NCBI RefSeq assembly: GCF_023701525.1
Contig: NZ_JAMQAW010000075.1
Coordinates: forward strand, 1-64,000
DNA length: 64,000 nucleotides
From: Streptomyces albipurpureus
GTDB lineage: Bacteria > Actinomycetota > Actinomycetes > Streptomycetales > Streptomycetaceae
Direction: 5' to 3'
The position numbers and the translations under genes were made by a program. How positions within the stretch are numbered: the first letter of the stretch is position 1; every line of letters starts with the position of its first letter. The notes under the pieces were generated by a model that worked only from the letters and a program-made list of their open reading frames with translations, did not search any database and was not told where the DNA came from. Of this stretch, positions 9,250 through 18,100 are shown piece by piece.

Positions 9250-9852
9250 CTAGGTGGTGACGTGGGGACGCTGTCCGCCTACGCGGGCCAAGGCGTGTTC
9301 CACCACGGACACCAGCACCATCTTGGCCGACTCGCGCTCACGTGCGTCACACAGGAGCAGCGGCACCTCGGAGTCCAGGTCGAGTGCTCCCCGGACGCTC
9401 TCGGCGGGGAAGCGGTCGGCTCCCTCGAAGCAGTTCACGGCCACGGTGAAGGGGATACCGCGGCGCTCGAAGTAGTCGACCGCCGCGAAGGAGTCCTCCA
9501 GGCGACGGGTGTCGGCCAGCACCACCGCGCCGAGCGCGCCCTGCGCGAGTTCGTCCCAGAGGAACCAGAAGCGGTCCTGGCCGGGGGTGCCGAAGAGATA
9601 GAGCACCAGGTCGTCGCGGAGGGTGATGCGTCCGAAGTCCATGGCGACCGTGGTTGTTGTCTTGTTCTCCACTCCCGCCGTGTTGTCGACCGGACGGCCC
9701 ACTTCACTGAGGGTCTCCTCAGTGCGCAGGGGCTTGATCTCACTGACTGCCCCCACCAGGGTCGTCTTACCGACGCCAAATCCACCCGCGACCAGAATCT
9801 TGAGGGTCACGGGTTCGACGGGTCGTCGGCTGCTAGAGCGCCCGAAGACCAT
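9250..9852 (-). CDS. cvnD: conservon GTPase CvnD
   Basis: Small Ras/MglA-like GTP-binding protein, last gene of a conservon. The 200-aa product has the P-loop GGFGVGKTT near residue 25, a DTAG-equivalent FGTPGQDRFWFLW near 90 and VNCFEG in the N/TKxD position. CvnD proteins are proposed to act with CvnA, B and C in a membrane-associated signalling complex that resembles eukaryotic G-protein receptor systems. The ATG at 9852 with GAGGTGA upstream is preferred over an adjacent TTG. It overlaps the end of cvnC by 20 bases, the overlap usual in these clusters. Confidence 0.92.
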   Translation of the reverse strand: MVFGRSSSRRPVEPVTLKILVAGGFGVGKTTLVGAVSEIKPLRTEETLSEVGRPVDNTAGVENKTTTTVAMDFGRITLRDDLVLYLFGTPGQDRFWFLWDELAQGALGAVVLADTRRLEDSFAAVDYFERRGIPFTVAVNCFEGADRFPAESVRGALDLDSEVPLLLCDARERESAKMVLVSVVEHALARVGGQRPHVTT

Positions 9853-10237
9853 CAATCACCTCGCGGAGAATACTCACATCCGGCAGTTCGGCCGGCGGAA
9901 CGGGACGGGTTACATGGACCAGCTCGTCCTCGACGAGATCGCCGACCAGGACCCGGACCACCCCAACGGGAAGATCCAGAGCGGCCGCGAGTTCGGCGAT
10001 CGACTGCGGTGCTTGACCGCAGAGTTCAACGATTTCGACATGCTCGGGTGAGAGTGACTGATCCCGGCCAGGATGATCGGCCGCCGGCTCCGTGACGACC
10101 AGGGCGATGAGATCCATCCGGTGCTGGTTCACACTGCTCGTTCGACCACGGGTCATCGCGTAGGGGCGAACGACCGGGCCGGCATCAGCATCGAAGAAAT
10201 GGTGCGGGTGCTGGGCGTGATGAGTCGATTCACTCAT
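9833..10237 (-). CDS. cvnC: conservon protein CvnC (DUF742)
   Basis: A 134-aa DUF742 protein. The family hallmark GPVVRPYAMTRGRT is at residues 20-33, followed by a winged-helix-like body (SIAELAAALDLPVGVVRVLVGDL) and the usual C-terminal ILREVIDGLRAL. It is an adaptor of the CvnABCD signalling complex; its exact role is not established. It sits 9 bases after cvnB and overlaps cvnD, which implies translational coupling. Confidence 0.92.
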   Translation of the reverse strand: MSESTHHAQHPHHFFDADAGPVVRPYAMTRGRTSSVNQHRMDLIALVVTEPAADHPGRDQSLSPEHVEIVELCGQAPQSIAELAAALDLPVGVVRVLVGDLVEDELVHVTRPVPPAELPDVSILREVIDGLRAL

Positions 10238-10246
10238 GCCAAACCC

Positions 10247-10699
10247 TCACCCGCCGGGGGCGTGACCGGTCCGTGGCGCGGTGGCGAGGTGGACTCCAAC
10301 CCGCTTGACCATGAGCGTCATCTCGTACGCCACCTGGCCCACATCCGAATCGGCGTCGGCGAGTACGGCAAGGCAGCTGCCGTCGCCGGCAGCGGTGACA
10401 AAGAGAAAGGCCTCGTCCAGTTCAACGACGGTCTGGCGGACCTGACCCGCGTCGAAGTGCCGCCCGACCCCCTTGGCGAGGCTGTGGAATCCGGAAGCGA
10501 CGGCGGCGAGATGTTCGCTGTCCTCCCGGGTCAGCTCACGGGAGGTGCCGGTGGCCAGTCCGTCGCTGGAGAGCACCAGGGCCTTGTGGATACTGCCGAC
10601 TCGGTCCACCAGTTCGTCGAGCAGCCAGTTGAGTTCGCCCGATCCTCTCGTGACCGGGCGGGCGCCTGAGGCGTTCGCTGCGGTATGCGGTGCGGTCAT
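10247..10699 (-). CDS. cvnB: conservon roadblock/LC7 protein CvnB
   Basis: A 150-aa roadblock/LC7 domain protein (ELNWLLDELVDRVGSIHKALVLSSDGLA is the start of the fold, FLFVTAAGDGSCLAVLAD a central strand). Roadblock proteins act as regulators or GAP-like partners of MglA-type GTPases, here CvnD. Its start codon overlaps the cvnA stop as ATGA (10696-10699), so translation is coupled. It has no catalytic motif, as expected. Confidence 0.92.
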   Translation of the reverse strand: MTAPHTAANASGARPVTRGSGELNWLLDELVDRVGSIHKALVLSSDGLATGTSRELTREDSEHLAAVASGFHSLAKGVGRHFDAGQVRQTVVELDEAFLFVTAAGDGSCLAVLADADSDVGQVAYEMTLMVKRVGVHLATAPRTGHAPGG

Positions 10700-13467
10700 C
10701 GACCGTCCCCCTCTGATGTCGTTCGTGGTGCTGTCTGACCGGGGCTGTTGCCGCCGGCCTGGGCGGCGCCGTCCACCCCGTGTGCGTTTCTGAGGCGGCC
10801 CCGCTGCCAGCCTCGTTGCATGGAAGCCATGCGGTTGCGTACTTCTTCCGCGTCGCGTTCGACTTCCCGTGCCGTCTCCCTGGCCGGGGTCCGTTCGGCA
10901 GCGGCGTTCTCCCTGAGTTGGGGGGCGAGACTCGCCTGGCGCACCCGGCGGGGCAGACCGTCGATCCGCGCGGGTGACGTCCCTTGGGCCCCGGGGTGGG
11001 AGGTGTCGGTTCGGTACGCGCGCAGGGGTTCCTCGGCGCGTGCGGATGTGGCGGCCGGGTGGGTCCGGCCCTGGTCGTCCACTCTGCGGCCGTGGTCGGT
11101 CACGAGGGTGGGCGGTTTACGACGCGGCAGCGGCACGGTTTCTGAAGTCCGTTCCGGCGCCGGGTCCAGCGCCTGTTGGTGCTGTTCGTCGGAGATGGCT
11201 CGACGGGAGCCACGAGCGCGTGGGCGGAACATACCGCTGTTGTCGCCCCCGTTGTCACCAAAATCGCCGACCTCGGATTCGCTGCGGTCGGATTCACTGA
11301 GGTTGGGGAAGCCAGCGAAGGGATCGCGGGAGTCATGGCCACCACCGGCTCCCACGAGTCCATCGCCACGGACGTTGCCCCCGTGGTGTGTCCCCAACGG
11401 ACCCAGATCGGCGGCGCCCTCAAGGTCGGCCTGGCCGTCGAAGAGCGCGGGCAGGTTCCTGCGGCCGGGGCCGGAGAGCGCGGAGAGCGCCGTCAGTTTG
11501 CCGTCGCCGCCGCGTCGGCCCGCCTGCGCATCGCTCTTTCGGTCGAGGCGGAAGCCCACGCCCCGGGTCTCTGGTGCGTCGGTGAGCAAGGCGGCGGGAA
11601 TGAAGACGATCGCCGTCGTTCCTCCGTAGGGAGACGGCTGGAGCGAGACCCTGACGTTCTGGCGTTGCGCAAGGCGGCTGACGACGAAGAGACCGAGGCG
11701 GTCGGTGTCCGAGAGTTCGAACTCGGGTGTCTCCGCGAGGCGCAGATTGGCGTCGAGGAGGAGTTCAGGGGCCATGCCGAGGCCCCGGTCATGGATTTCC
11801 AGAGTGAAGCCGTTGGCGACGCGCTCGCCATGCACCTGCACGGCCGTGTGCGGCGGCGAGAAGACCGTGGCGTTCTCCAGCAGTTCGGCTATGAGGTGGG
11901 TGAGGTCGGCGACGGCCGGGCCACCGACACCGATGCGCGGCAGCCTACGCACTTCGATGCGCTCGTAGTCCTCGACCTCGGCGACCGCGGCCCGCACGAT
12001 GTCCATCAGCTGGATCGGCTTGCGCCACTGCCTGGAGGGGGCCGCGCCGGAGAGGATCACCAGCCCCTCGGCATGTCGCCGCATCCTGGTGGTGAGGTGG
12101 TCGAGACGGAAGAGGTCGGCGAGCTCGTCGGTGTCCTCGGTGCGGCGCTCCATCGCATCGAGGAGGGTGAGCTGCCGGTGGAGGAGCACCTGATTGCGGC
12201 GGGCGAGATTGACGAAGACCTCGGAGACCCCGCGGCGCATATCGGCCTGCCGGACGGCGGCTTCGACGGCGGCGCGCTGAAGGGTGTTGAGCGCCTGGCC
12301 CGCCTGGCCGATCTCGTCCTTGTCGTACTCCAGGCGCGGTGCTTCGGTCTCCACATCGACGGTCTCGCCGCCGGCGAGTCGACGCATCACGCTGGGCAGT
12401 CTGACCCCGGAGACCTCATGGGCCTCCTTGCGTAGCCGGGTCAGGTCGCGGATGAGCGCGCTACCGATGCGTACGGAGACGACGATCGACACCAGCAGCG
12501 CGAGGAAACCGACCACGCCGGCGACGCCAGCGAGGATGAAGACGTTGTACGCGGCGGGGGCGACGCGGTCCTGGTAGCGCTCGCCCGAGGCCTTCGCGGT
12601 CTCCCGCAGCTCGTCGAGGACCGGGGTCGCCGCCGACTGCCACTCCTTGGCCTCGGCCTCGCTCGCGTCCCTGACCGATCCCTCTTCGATGAGGCGTTCC
12701 TCGGCGTCGCGCAGGGGTTTGGTCTCGGGGCTGCGCCAGAGCTGTAGGTACACCGCCCGCTCCTTGGCGGGCATGGCCTCCAGATTGAGCTCGTAGTACA
12801 GCTCGCGGTTGGCGACGAAGTCGGAGAGCTGGCGGACCTCCTTGGAGCTGACCTTGCCGGTGGCCAGGGCGGAGGCGATCAGGGCGTCCTCGCGGGAGAG
12901 CAGTTCCATCGCGCGGGAGAGACCGACGAGGCCTCGGCCCTGGCGTTCCATCTCCTCGTCGTGCAGGGCCTGGAGGGTGGTGAGGAAGCCGAAGCCGGGG
13001 TCGACGATGCGGTTGTAGAACTCCAGTGCCTCACCGCGCGAGACGGCAGCCGACTCCACGGAGCGCCGCAGGGCGATGAGGCCGTCGAGGCCCTCCATGA
13101 GGGAAGTCAGCTTGCGCTCGGTGTCCGAGCGCAGATCGTCGCGGACATCGGGCTTCGCGGCATTCCTGGTGATACGCGCGACCGCCCGGTCGGTGGCCAC
13201 GCGCGTCTCACGCAGCGCGGGCAGCGCTCCGGACGCCCGGCGGTCGGCGAGATAGATCAGCGTCTGGCGTCGTTCTTCTTGGATGTCGTGGAGCGCATCG
13301 GCTACCGGTTCGCCGATCTCCTCGGCGACAGAGCTGGCCTTGAGAAGCTCGCTGGCTTCCTGACCAGTCAGTACCGTGGCAAATCCCCACAAAGCAGTGA
13401 GAGAAATAAGCGGCACCAGCATCAACGCCACGATCTTCCGGCGGATGGACTTCCCGCGAAAGCGCAT
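10696..13467 (-). CDS. cvnA: conservon sensor histidine kinase-like protein CvnA
   Basis: Membrane receptor of the conservon, 923 aa. Order: TM1 (about 12-33), an extracytoplasmic nitrate/nitrite-sensing-like helical domain (about 50-300), TM2 (307-333), HAMP (334-402), a helical region with H457 in RLDHLTTRMRRHAEGL, and a HATPase_c domain with N-box LLENATVFSPP (N532) and G-box DRGLGM (560-565). The C-terminal 250 residues are low-complexity and charged, probably disordered. The ATP-binding features are intact, but classical autophosphorylation of CvnA proteins is not generally established. It is first in the operon with cvnBCD; its promoter must lie in 13468-13979. No cvnE or P450 gene follows. 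Confidence 0.93.
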   Translation of the reverse strand: MRFRGKSIRRKIVALMLVPLISLTALWGFATVLTGQEASELLKASSVAEEIGEPVADALHDIQEERRQTLIYLADRRASGALPALRETRVATDRAVARITRNAAKPDVRDDLRSDTERKLTSLMEGLDGLIALRRSVESAAVSRGEALEFYNRIVDPGFGFLTTLQALHDEEMERQGRGLVGLSRAMELLSREDALIASALATGKVSSKEVRQLSDFVANRELYYELNLEAMPAKERAVYLQLWRSPETKPLRDAEERLIEEGSVRDASEAEAKEWQSAATPVLDELRETAKASGERYQDRVAPAAYNVFILAGVAGVVGFLALLVSIVVSVRIGSALIRDLTRLRKEAHEVSGVRLPSVMRRLAGGETVDVETEAPRLEYDKDEIGQAGQALNTLQRAAVEAAVRQADMRRGVSEVFVNLARRNQVLLHRQLTLLDAMERRTEDTDELADLFRLDHLTTRMRRHAEGLVILSGAAPSRQWRKPIQLMDIVRAAVAEVEDYERIEVRRLPRIGVGGPAVADLTHLIAELLENATVFSPPHTAVQVHGERVANGFTLEIHDRGLGMAPELLLDANLRLAETPEFELSDTDRLGLFVVSRLAQRQNVRVSLQPSPYGGTTAIVFIPAALLTDAPETRGVGFRLDRKSDAQAGRRGGDGKLTALSALSGPGRRNLPALFDGQADLEGAADLGPLGTHHGGNVRGDGLVGAGGGHDSRDPFAGFPNLSESDRSESEVGDFGDNGGDNSGMFRPRARGSRRAISDEQHQQALDPAPERTSETVPLPRRKPPTLVTDHGRRVDDQGRTHPAATSARAEEPLRAYRTDTSHPGAQGTSPARIDGLPRRVRQASLAPQLRENAAAERTPARETAREVERDAEEVRNRMASMQRGWQRGRLRNAHGVDGAAQAGGNSPGQTAPRTTSEGDGR

Positions 13468-13979
13468 GGCCTCCCCCTGCTCAACCTCGCCCGGTCTGGG
13501 CCAAGTTCCGTCAACAAACGGCGTGAGCCTACTACTGCCACACAGACAACTCGAAGACGCGTCCGGACGATTTTCGGCCTACGGGGGGCGAATCGATCGC
13601 AGGTTGTCCCGGTATTCAAGGAGTTGGCATTCCCGGCGTGTCGTGCTGCGGCCAGGGGTACGTCACCTTCTGGACAGCGGTAGATGGCTGGAATTGTTCG
13701 CTCTTGGGCCAGTGCTAGGGAATCATCCGGGCTCGTCATTCGTCATGACATACGGGGGTTGTGCGGAGTCGTGGGGCTGTCCGGCCCAGGTGATGCCCAG
13801 CCCCCTCGCCAAGTCCGGTGGGTCGCGGGCGGTTTACCCGACCGCCCTCCTTCACTGGACCATCCCGCTCCGTTTGCCGGAGGGGGCGCAGGGAAGATGC
13901 AAGGCTGGAGTAAAGACGAGTAAAGGCGTGAAAATCGGGCAGCCACCCTGAAGCCGGACAGACATGGGGGGCGTGGGGA
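13468..13979. other. divergent intergenic region between cvnA and a small membrane gene
   Basis: About 510 bases that must hold the leftward conservon promoter and the rightward promoter of the next gene. Open frames here are short and antisense-like. The segment 13896-13960 is A-rich (AGTAAAGACGAGTAAAGG) compared with its surroundings and is the likeliest place for the rightward promoter, but I could not fix -35/-10 pairs. Confidence 0.4.
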
Positions 13980-14432
13980 GTGAGTACAACCATGGATACG
14001 GATGAGCGCCGCGGCGAGCGATGGGCAACAGGCCCTACTCCGATACCGCGGCAGCTCTGGGTAGAAGAGCCGACAACACGCAGACGGATGGCCGATCCGG
14101 TGCGCACAGCCGCGGTCCGGGCGGTGCTCATCGTGGCGCTGACCCTGATTCAGGCGATGGTCGCCTTTCTCTCCACCTTGGCAGGCTCGTGGCTAGCCTT
14201 TCCGATGGTGCTCAGCAGCGTCGCCAGCACGGTGGTGGCGACCTGGGGGGTGCTCGATGTGTGGGTGACCCGCCAGGTGTGGAACCAACGCAATGGCGTG
14301 ATGTCGGAGCCGAGCAGCAGCGCACGGCAGTTGCGGCGTGAGCGCCGCCGGGCGCGGCGGGTGGCACGAGCAGAGGCTCGTCAGGGCGCTCGTATACGGC
14401 GACGGGGGCCCGGGCGACTCTCCCGGGCCTGA
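13980..14432 (+). CDS. small two-helix membrane protein, unknown function
   Basis: A 150-aa protein starting at a GTG (GGGGA just upstream). After a charged 40-residue N-terminus come two close hydrophobic helices (about residues 43-65 and 70-95: VLIVALTLIQAMVAFLSTLA and FPMVLSSVASTVVATWGVLD), then a strongly basic tail (RRERRRARRVARAEARQGAR). This looks like an inner-membrane anchor with a cytosolic nucleic-acid- or lipid-contacting tail. No family recognised. The last 17 bases of the gene, including its stop codon, are repeated twice more directly downstream. Confidence 0.7.
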   Translation: MSTTMDTDERRGERWATGPTPIPRQLWVEEPTTRRRMADPVRTAAVRAVLIVALTLIQAMVAFLSTLAGSWLAFPMVLSSVASTVVATWGVLDVWVTRQVWNQRNGVMSEPSSSARQLRRERRRARRVARAEARQGARIRRRGPGRLSRA

Positions 14433-14466
14433 GACTCTCCCGGACCTGAGACTCTCCCGGGCCTGA
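14416..14466. repeat. three tandem copies of a 17-bp unit spanning a stop codon
   Basis: Units at 14416-14432, 14433-14449 and 14450-14466, sequence GACTCTCCCGGGCCTGA, the middle copy with one change (A for G). The first copy encodes the last codons and TGA stop of the upstream gene. Each copy contains the palindrome CCCGGG (CCCGGA in the middle one). Confidence 0.9.
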
Positions 14467-15171
14467 GCGACGGACGGTACGCGGAGGGAGCCAGGGTTCG
14501 CGCTGGTGGAAGGCCGACGCCAGAGCGCCTGAGCTGGCGGGAAGAGCACCGCGAGCGGTGCGGCCGCGGGGTCGGCCATGGGCCCCTGGCCGCACTGGCA
14601 CCCGGTGCTCCGAGGCTCTGGTGCCCTGCTCTGCCAGCGGTGAAGGTGGCCCGAGGGCTCCTCCAGCGGTGGCCTCGGTCCGGCGGGGACACCCGGTGCG
14701 CCACAAGGGCTTCGTAGAGCAGGCCCCTGACGGCCACAGCGTGGCGCGCCCGCAGAATCCGTCTGACGCAGGCTCGTCGCCCCGCGAGGAACAGAGAAGA
14801 ACAGATCCGTGATCGCTCCCGTGCTCGCGGTTGGCCTGGCCGTGCGCGCTCGGCCGTACGGTTCATCCGCCATGCCGAGCCAGCTGTCCTCGCCAGATGT
14901 TCTCCATCGCTGCTTCGGCCCGTATGTCCATGTCACCGAGCAGACCGCACCACCCAACGCACCGCGTCACCGGATGTGCCCCGGAGTTGGCCAAGGCAAC
15001 CCCGTCGAAGGGGCCACGGCGGCAGTGAACAGCTTCTACGTCCTGGCGAGTGTGTCAGGACAGCTGGAGACCTTCCCTGACCGCGGCTGACCGGCAGGGC
15101 AGGTTCAGCCGTCCCATTGAGCCGGCGCGCGGTGTACTGCCTCCGCCCGTCCGCCCATGAGCCGTGGCTCG
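14467..15171. other. gene-poor stretch, nothing supported
   Basis: About 700 bases between the repeat and the end of the SMC-like gene. Open frames on both strands are short, Arg/Pro/Gly-rich and lack consistent codon bias or a ribosome site, apart from a weak GTG frame at 14809 that I cannot defend. No tRNA, insertion sequence end or hairpin was recognised. It may be a decayed gene remnant. Confidence 0.45.
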
Positions 15172-18100
15172 CTACTTCCTGGTGGACGAGGCGGGCGCCG
15201 ACTGGTCGGCGGTGGCGGAGCTGCGGCGGAACATACGCGTGGCGGTGATCTCTCCGTGCACGCTCTCGTCCGAGGGGTCCTGTTGCGGCAGACCAGGGCG
15301 CAGATGCTCCTCGACGCTGATGTACTTCAGCCCGGCTCGAAGGTCGGCGTCATTGCGAAGCCGAATCACCAGGGGGAACTCCGCGAGCGCGGTCGTATCG
15401 AACAGCCCTGTCGTATAGAGCAGCTGAACTCCCAGGGCGTCGGAGACCGCCCGCTGGAGCTCTAGGAGATAGGTGGCGTTGGCCCGGCCGATGGGGTTGT
15501 CGAGGAAGAGGGTGCCCGCATGGCGATGGCGGTCCCGTCCTCGGTCATTGCTGCGCAGAGCCGCCATCGTGCAGTACAGGGCGATGGCGGCGGTGAGGAG
15601 CTGACCTCCGGAGAAGACATCACCCATCTGTCCGACGGGGACTCGCTCGGCCCGCAGCACCGCGTCCGGTTTAAGGATCTCCACGGCGATGCCCTTCGGT
15701 TGCAGCGCCGCTTGAACCCCCCGGAGCAGCAGTGACATGCCGTCCCTCCGGCCTTCGCCGTACGCGGCCGTGGAGTTCTTCCGCACCGCGGTACGCGTCG
15801 CCTCGTCGATCACTTCGCCCAGGCGCTCGGCCAACGTCGCATGATCGGGCTCCTCAAAGCGGATGCGGAGGAATTCCTGGCCCGACCACTCCCCCAGCCC
15901 CTCGGGCAGTCTGGACAGGCGTTGGGCTGAGCGGAGCGTCGCCAGTGCGGACTCCACCAGCCCGCGCAGCCGGTCCACGATGGTGTCACGGTTGCGATCC
16001 AGTTGCTGGAGCTCATCGGTGAGTACGCGCAGCCGAGGGGCGAACGCCTCGGCCCACTTCGCCGCGTGCTCGGGCAGTGCGGCAGCGGGCAGTTCGCGGA
16101 TCTGCTGGCGGGCGGGGGTGCGCACCTGCTCGTAGCGGGTGGAGTTGGCGTGGCGCACCAGCACATCGCTCGCCTCGCGTACGGCGGCTTCGGCCGCGGA
16201 TAGTTCCGCTGCGCAGCCGCGTAGCGAACGACGGGCCTCAGCGGCGGACTGCCGGGCCTCGGGAAGACTGCCGGGATAGGACTCGACGGTCTCGGCCGCC
16301 GACTCCTCGTCATCGCGGTCTCGCAGCAGGTCGCGCAGGAGCGCTGCGGTCTCCTCGAAGCCGCCAGCGGCGTCCTCGGCGGCCCGATGGGCCTGGAGCA
16401 GACCGGTGTGGGTGTCGCGAGCCGTCGCCAGAGCATCGGTGCCCAGGGCGAGTTCGCCGGTGGCGCTGCGCAGGAGGGTCTGTGCCTGCGCGGCGTCGGC
16501 GGGAACGAGTTCATCGGGGAGACGGGTGTGGGACTCGGCGTCGGCCGGGGCCAGCCGCTCGGCTTCACCGCGCAGCCTCCCCAGTTTCTCGCTGGCTTCC
16601 GAAGCGCGTGTCTCCAACATCTGCACCAGCGACTCCGCGCGTGCCGCAGCCGCCTGGCGGGATGGTCCGTCAGCGCCGTCGGTGCCCTCCAGCAACTGGG
16701 CGGCCCTGGTGCGGACCTTGTTGCTCAGCCGATCGAGGTCGGTGAGGGAGGCGCTCTCATCGCTTTCGGCGCGGGCCTGCTCGGCACGGAGGTCCGCGCC
16801 GACGCCGACCTTCTCGTACAGCTGTGAAGCCGTGCGATAGGCCTCGCGGAGCTCGGGCAGCGCGGCCCGGGGGGCGTTGGGGTCGGGCTGCGGGAGGCTC
16901 TCGGGCGCGCCCGCGATTTCGGCGCGCTCGGCTCGCAGGGCCCGGGCCGTCCGGCGGGCGTCGTCGCCCGCTCGCTGGGCCGCCCGGCGATCCTCGTCGG
17001 CGGCCTTCGCCCGCTCCAGGCAGACCGTGGCGCGGGCTTCGGATTCGGCGGCTTCATCGGCCAGTTCGCGCAGCTTGACCTGCCAGCCGGCCCGTTCCCG
17101 CAGACGGTAGGCCAGTCCGGCCAGCGCGTCAGCCGCACGGCGGGCGCGCTGGGCCGCTTCCTGGCGCTCCTCGCGGACGCGGGCGGCGTCGGCCGCGGCG
17201 TCGTCGACCTCCGCGCGTACCGTACGGGCCTCGGTCAGCTCTGCCTGCGCTTCCTCAGCGAACTCGCGGGCGGTCTGAGCGGCGCGGGCGAGCTCGGCGA
17301 GCATTCCGGGAGGGCAGTCAGCGCGCCAGGAGGCAAGGCGCGCGGCAATCGAACGATCACCCGCGAGGCGGGCCGCCAGGGTTCGGATCTCGTCATCACG
17401 GGCCGCCGCGCGTGCCCTGAGGGTCTGCCGTTCTTCGTCGGCGGCCTGCTCATCGTGCATGGCTGGGTTAGGCGGGACGAGAAAGACGCTGGTCGCGGCC
17501 GGGTGGTCGTCGGTGCCGGGCGCTGGTACGGGTGCGAGCAGCGCGGCGGCGGTGCCGACGGCCACGGCCGAGCGGGGTAGCAGTGCGGCGCCGGTGAGTG
17601 CCTCACGAGCTCGGTCATGTGACGCGGGGTCGGTGATGACGACTCCGTCGACCAACTCGGGCCGAGCGCTCAGCACGGCCGCGTGGTCCACGGGGTCGAC
17701 CGCCTGGGCGAGGTAGCGCCATCCGGGGAGCGCGGGGATGCCGTGCTCACCCAGGTATTCCACGGTGGCGAGGACATCGGGGCTGGGGGGCAGCAGGCCG
17801 CCGTCGCCGAGGGCTCCCAGGATGCGTGCGTCGTCGGCGGCGACGGTCCGCAGTTCGAAGAGCTGGCGCTCGGCGGAGGTGACCTGTTGGTCGAGGAGCT
17901 CACGCAGCTCTTCCGCGTAGCGGTCCAGTTCCTCTGCGGAGAGCGGGCTTGCGGCAGGGCGCGGTGCGGGGTGGCCAACCGTTTCGGAGCGGTGTCGCTT
18001 GCGCTCTCGCCCGGTGTGGATGGGGGTCTCGGCCGCCGGGGGGTACTCGGAGACGTCCTCGGCGGCGGCGGTTGAGGTGTCGGCGCTGCCGGTTGGGGCG

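Noticed and set aside
11176..12435. 419-codon plus-strand frame inside cvnA
   Set aside because: Shadow of the sensor kinase gene; no ribosome site and no recognisable domain.
14809..15090. 93-codon frame starting at a GTG
   Set aside because: Weak codon bias, poor ribosome site and no similarity that I can name; left inside the gene-poor stretch.
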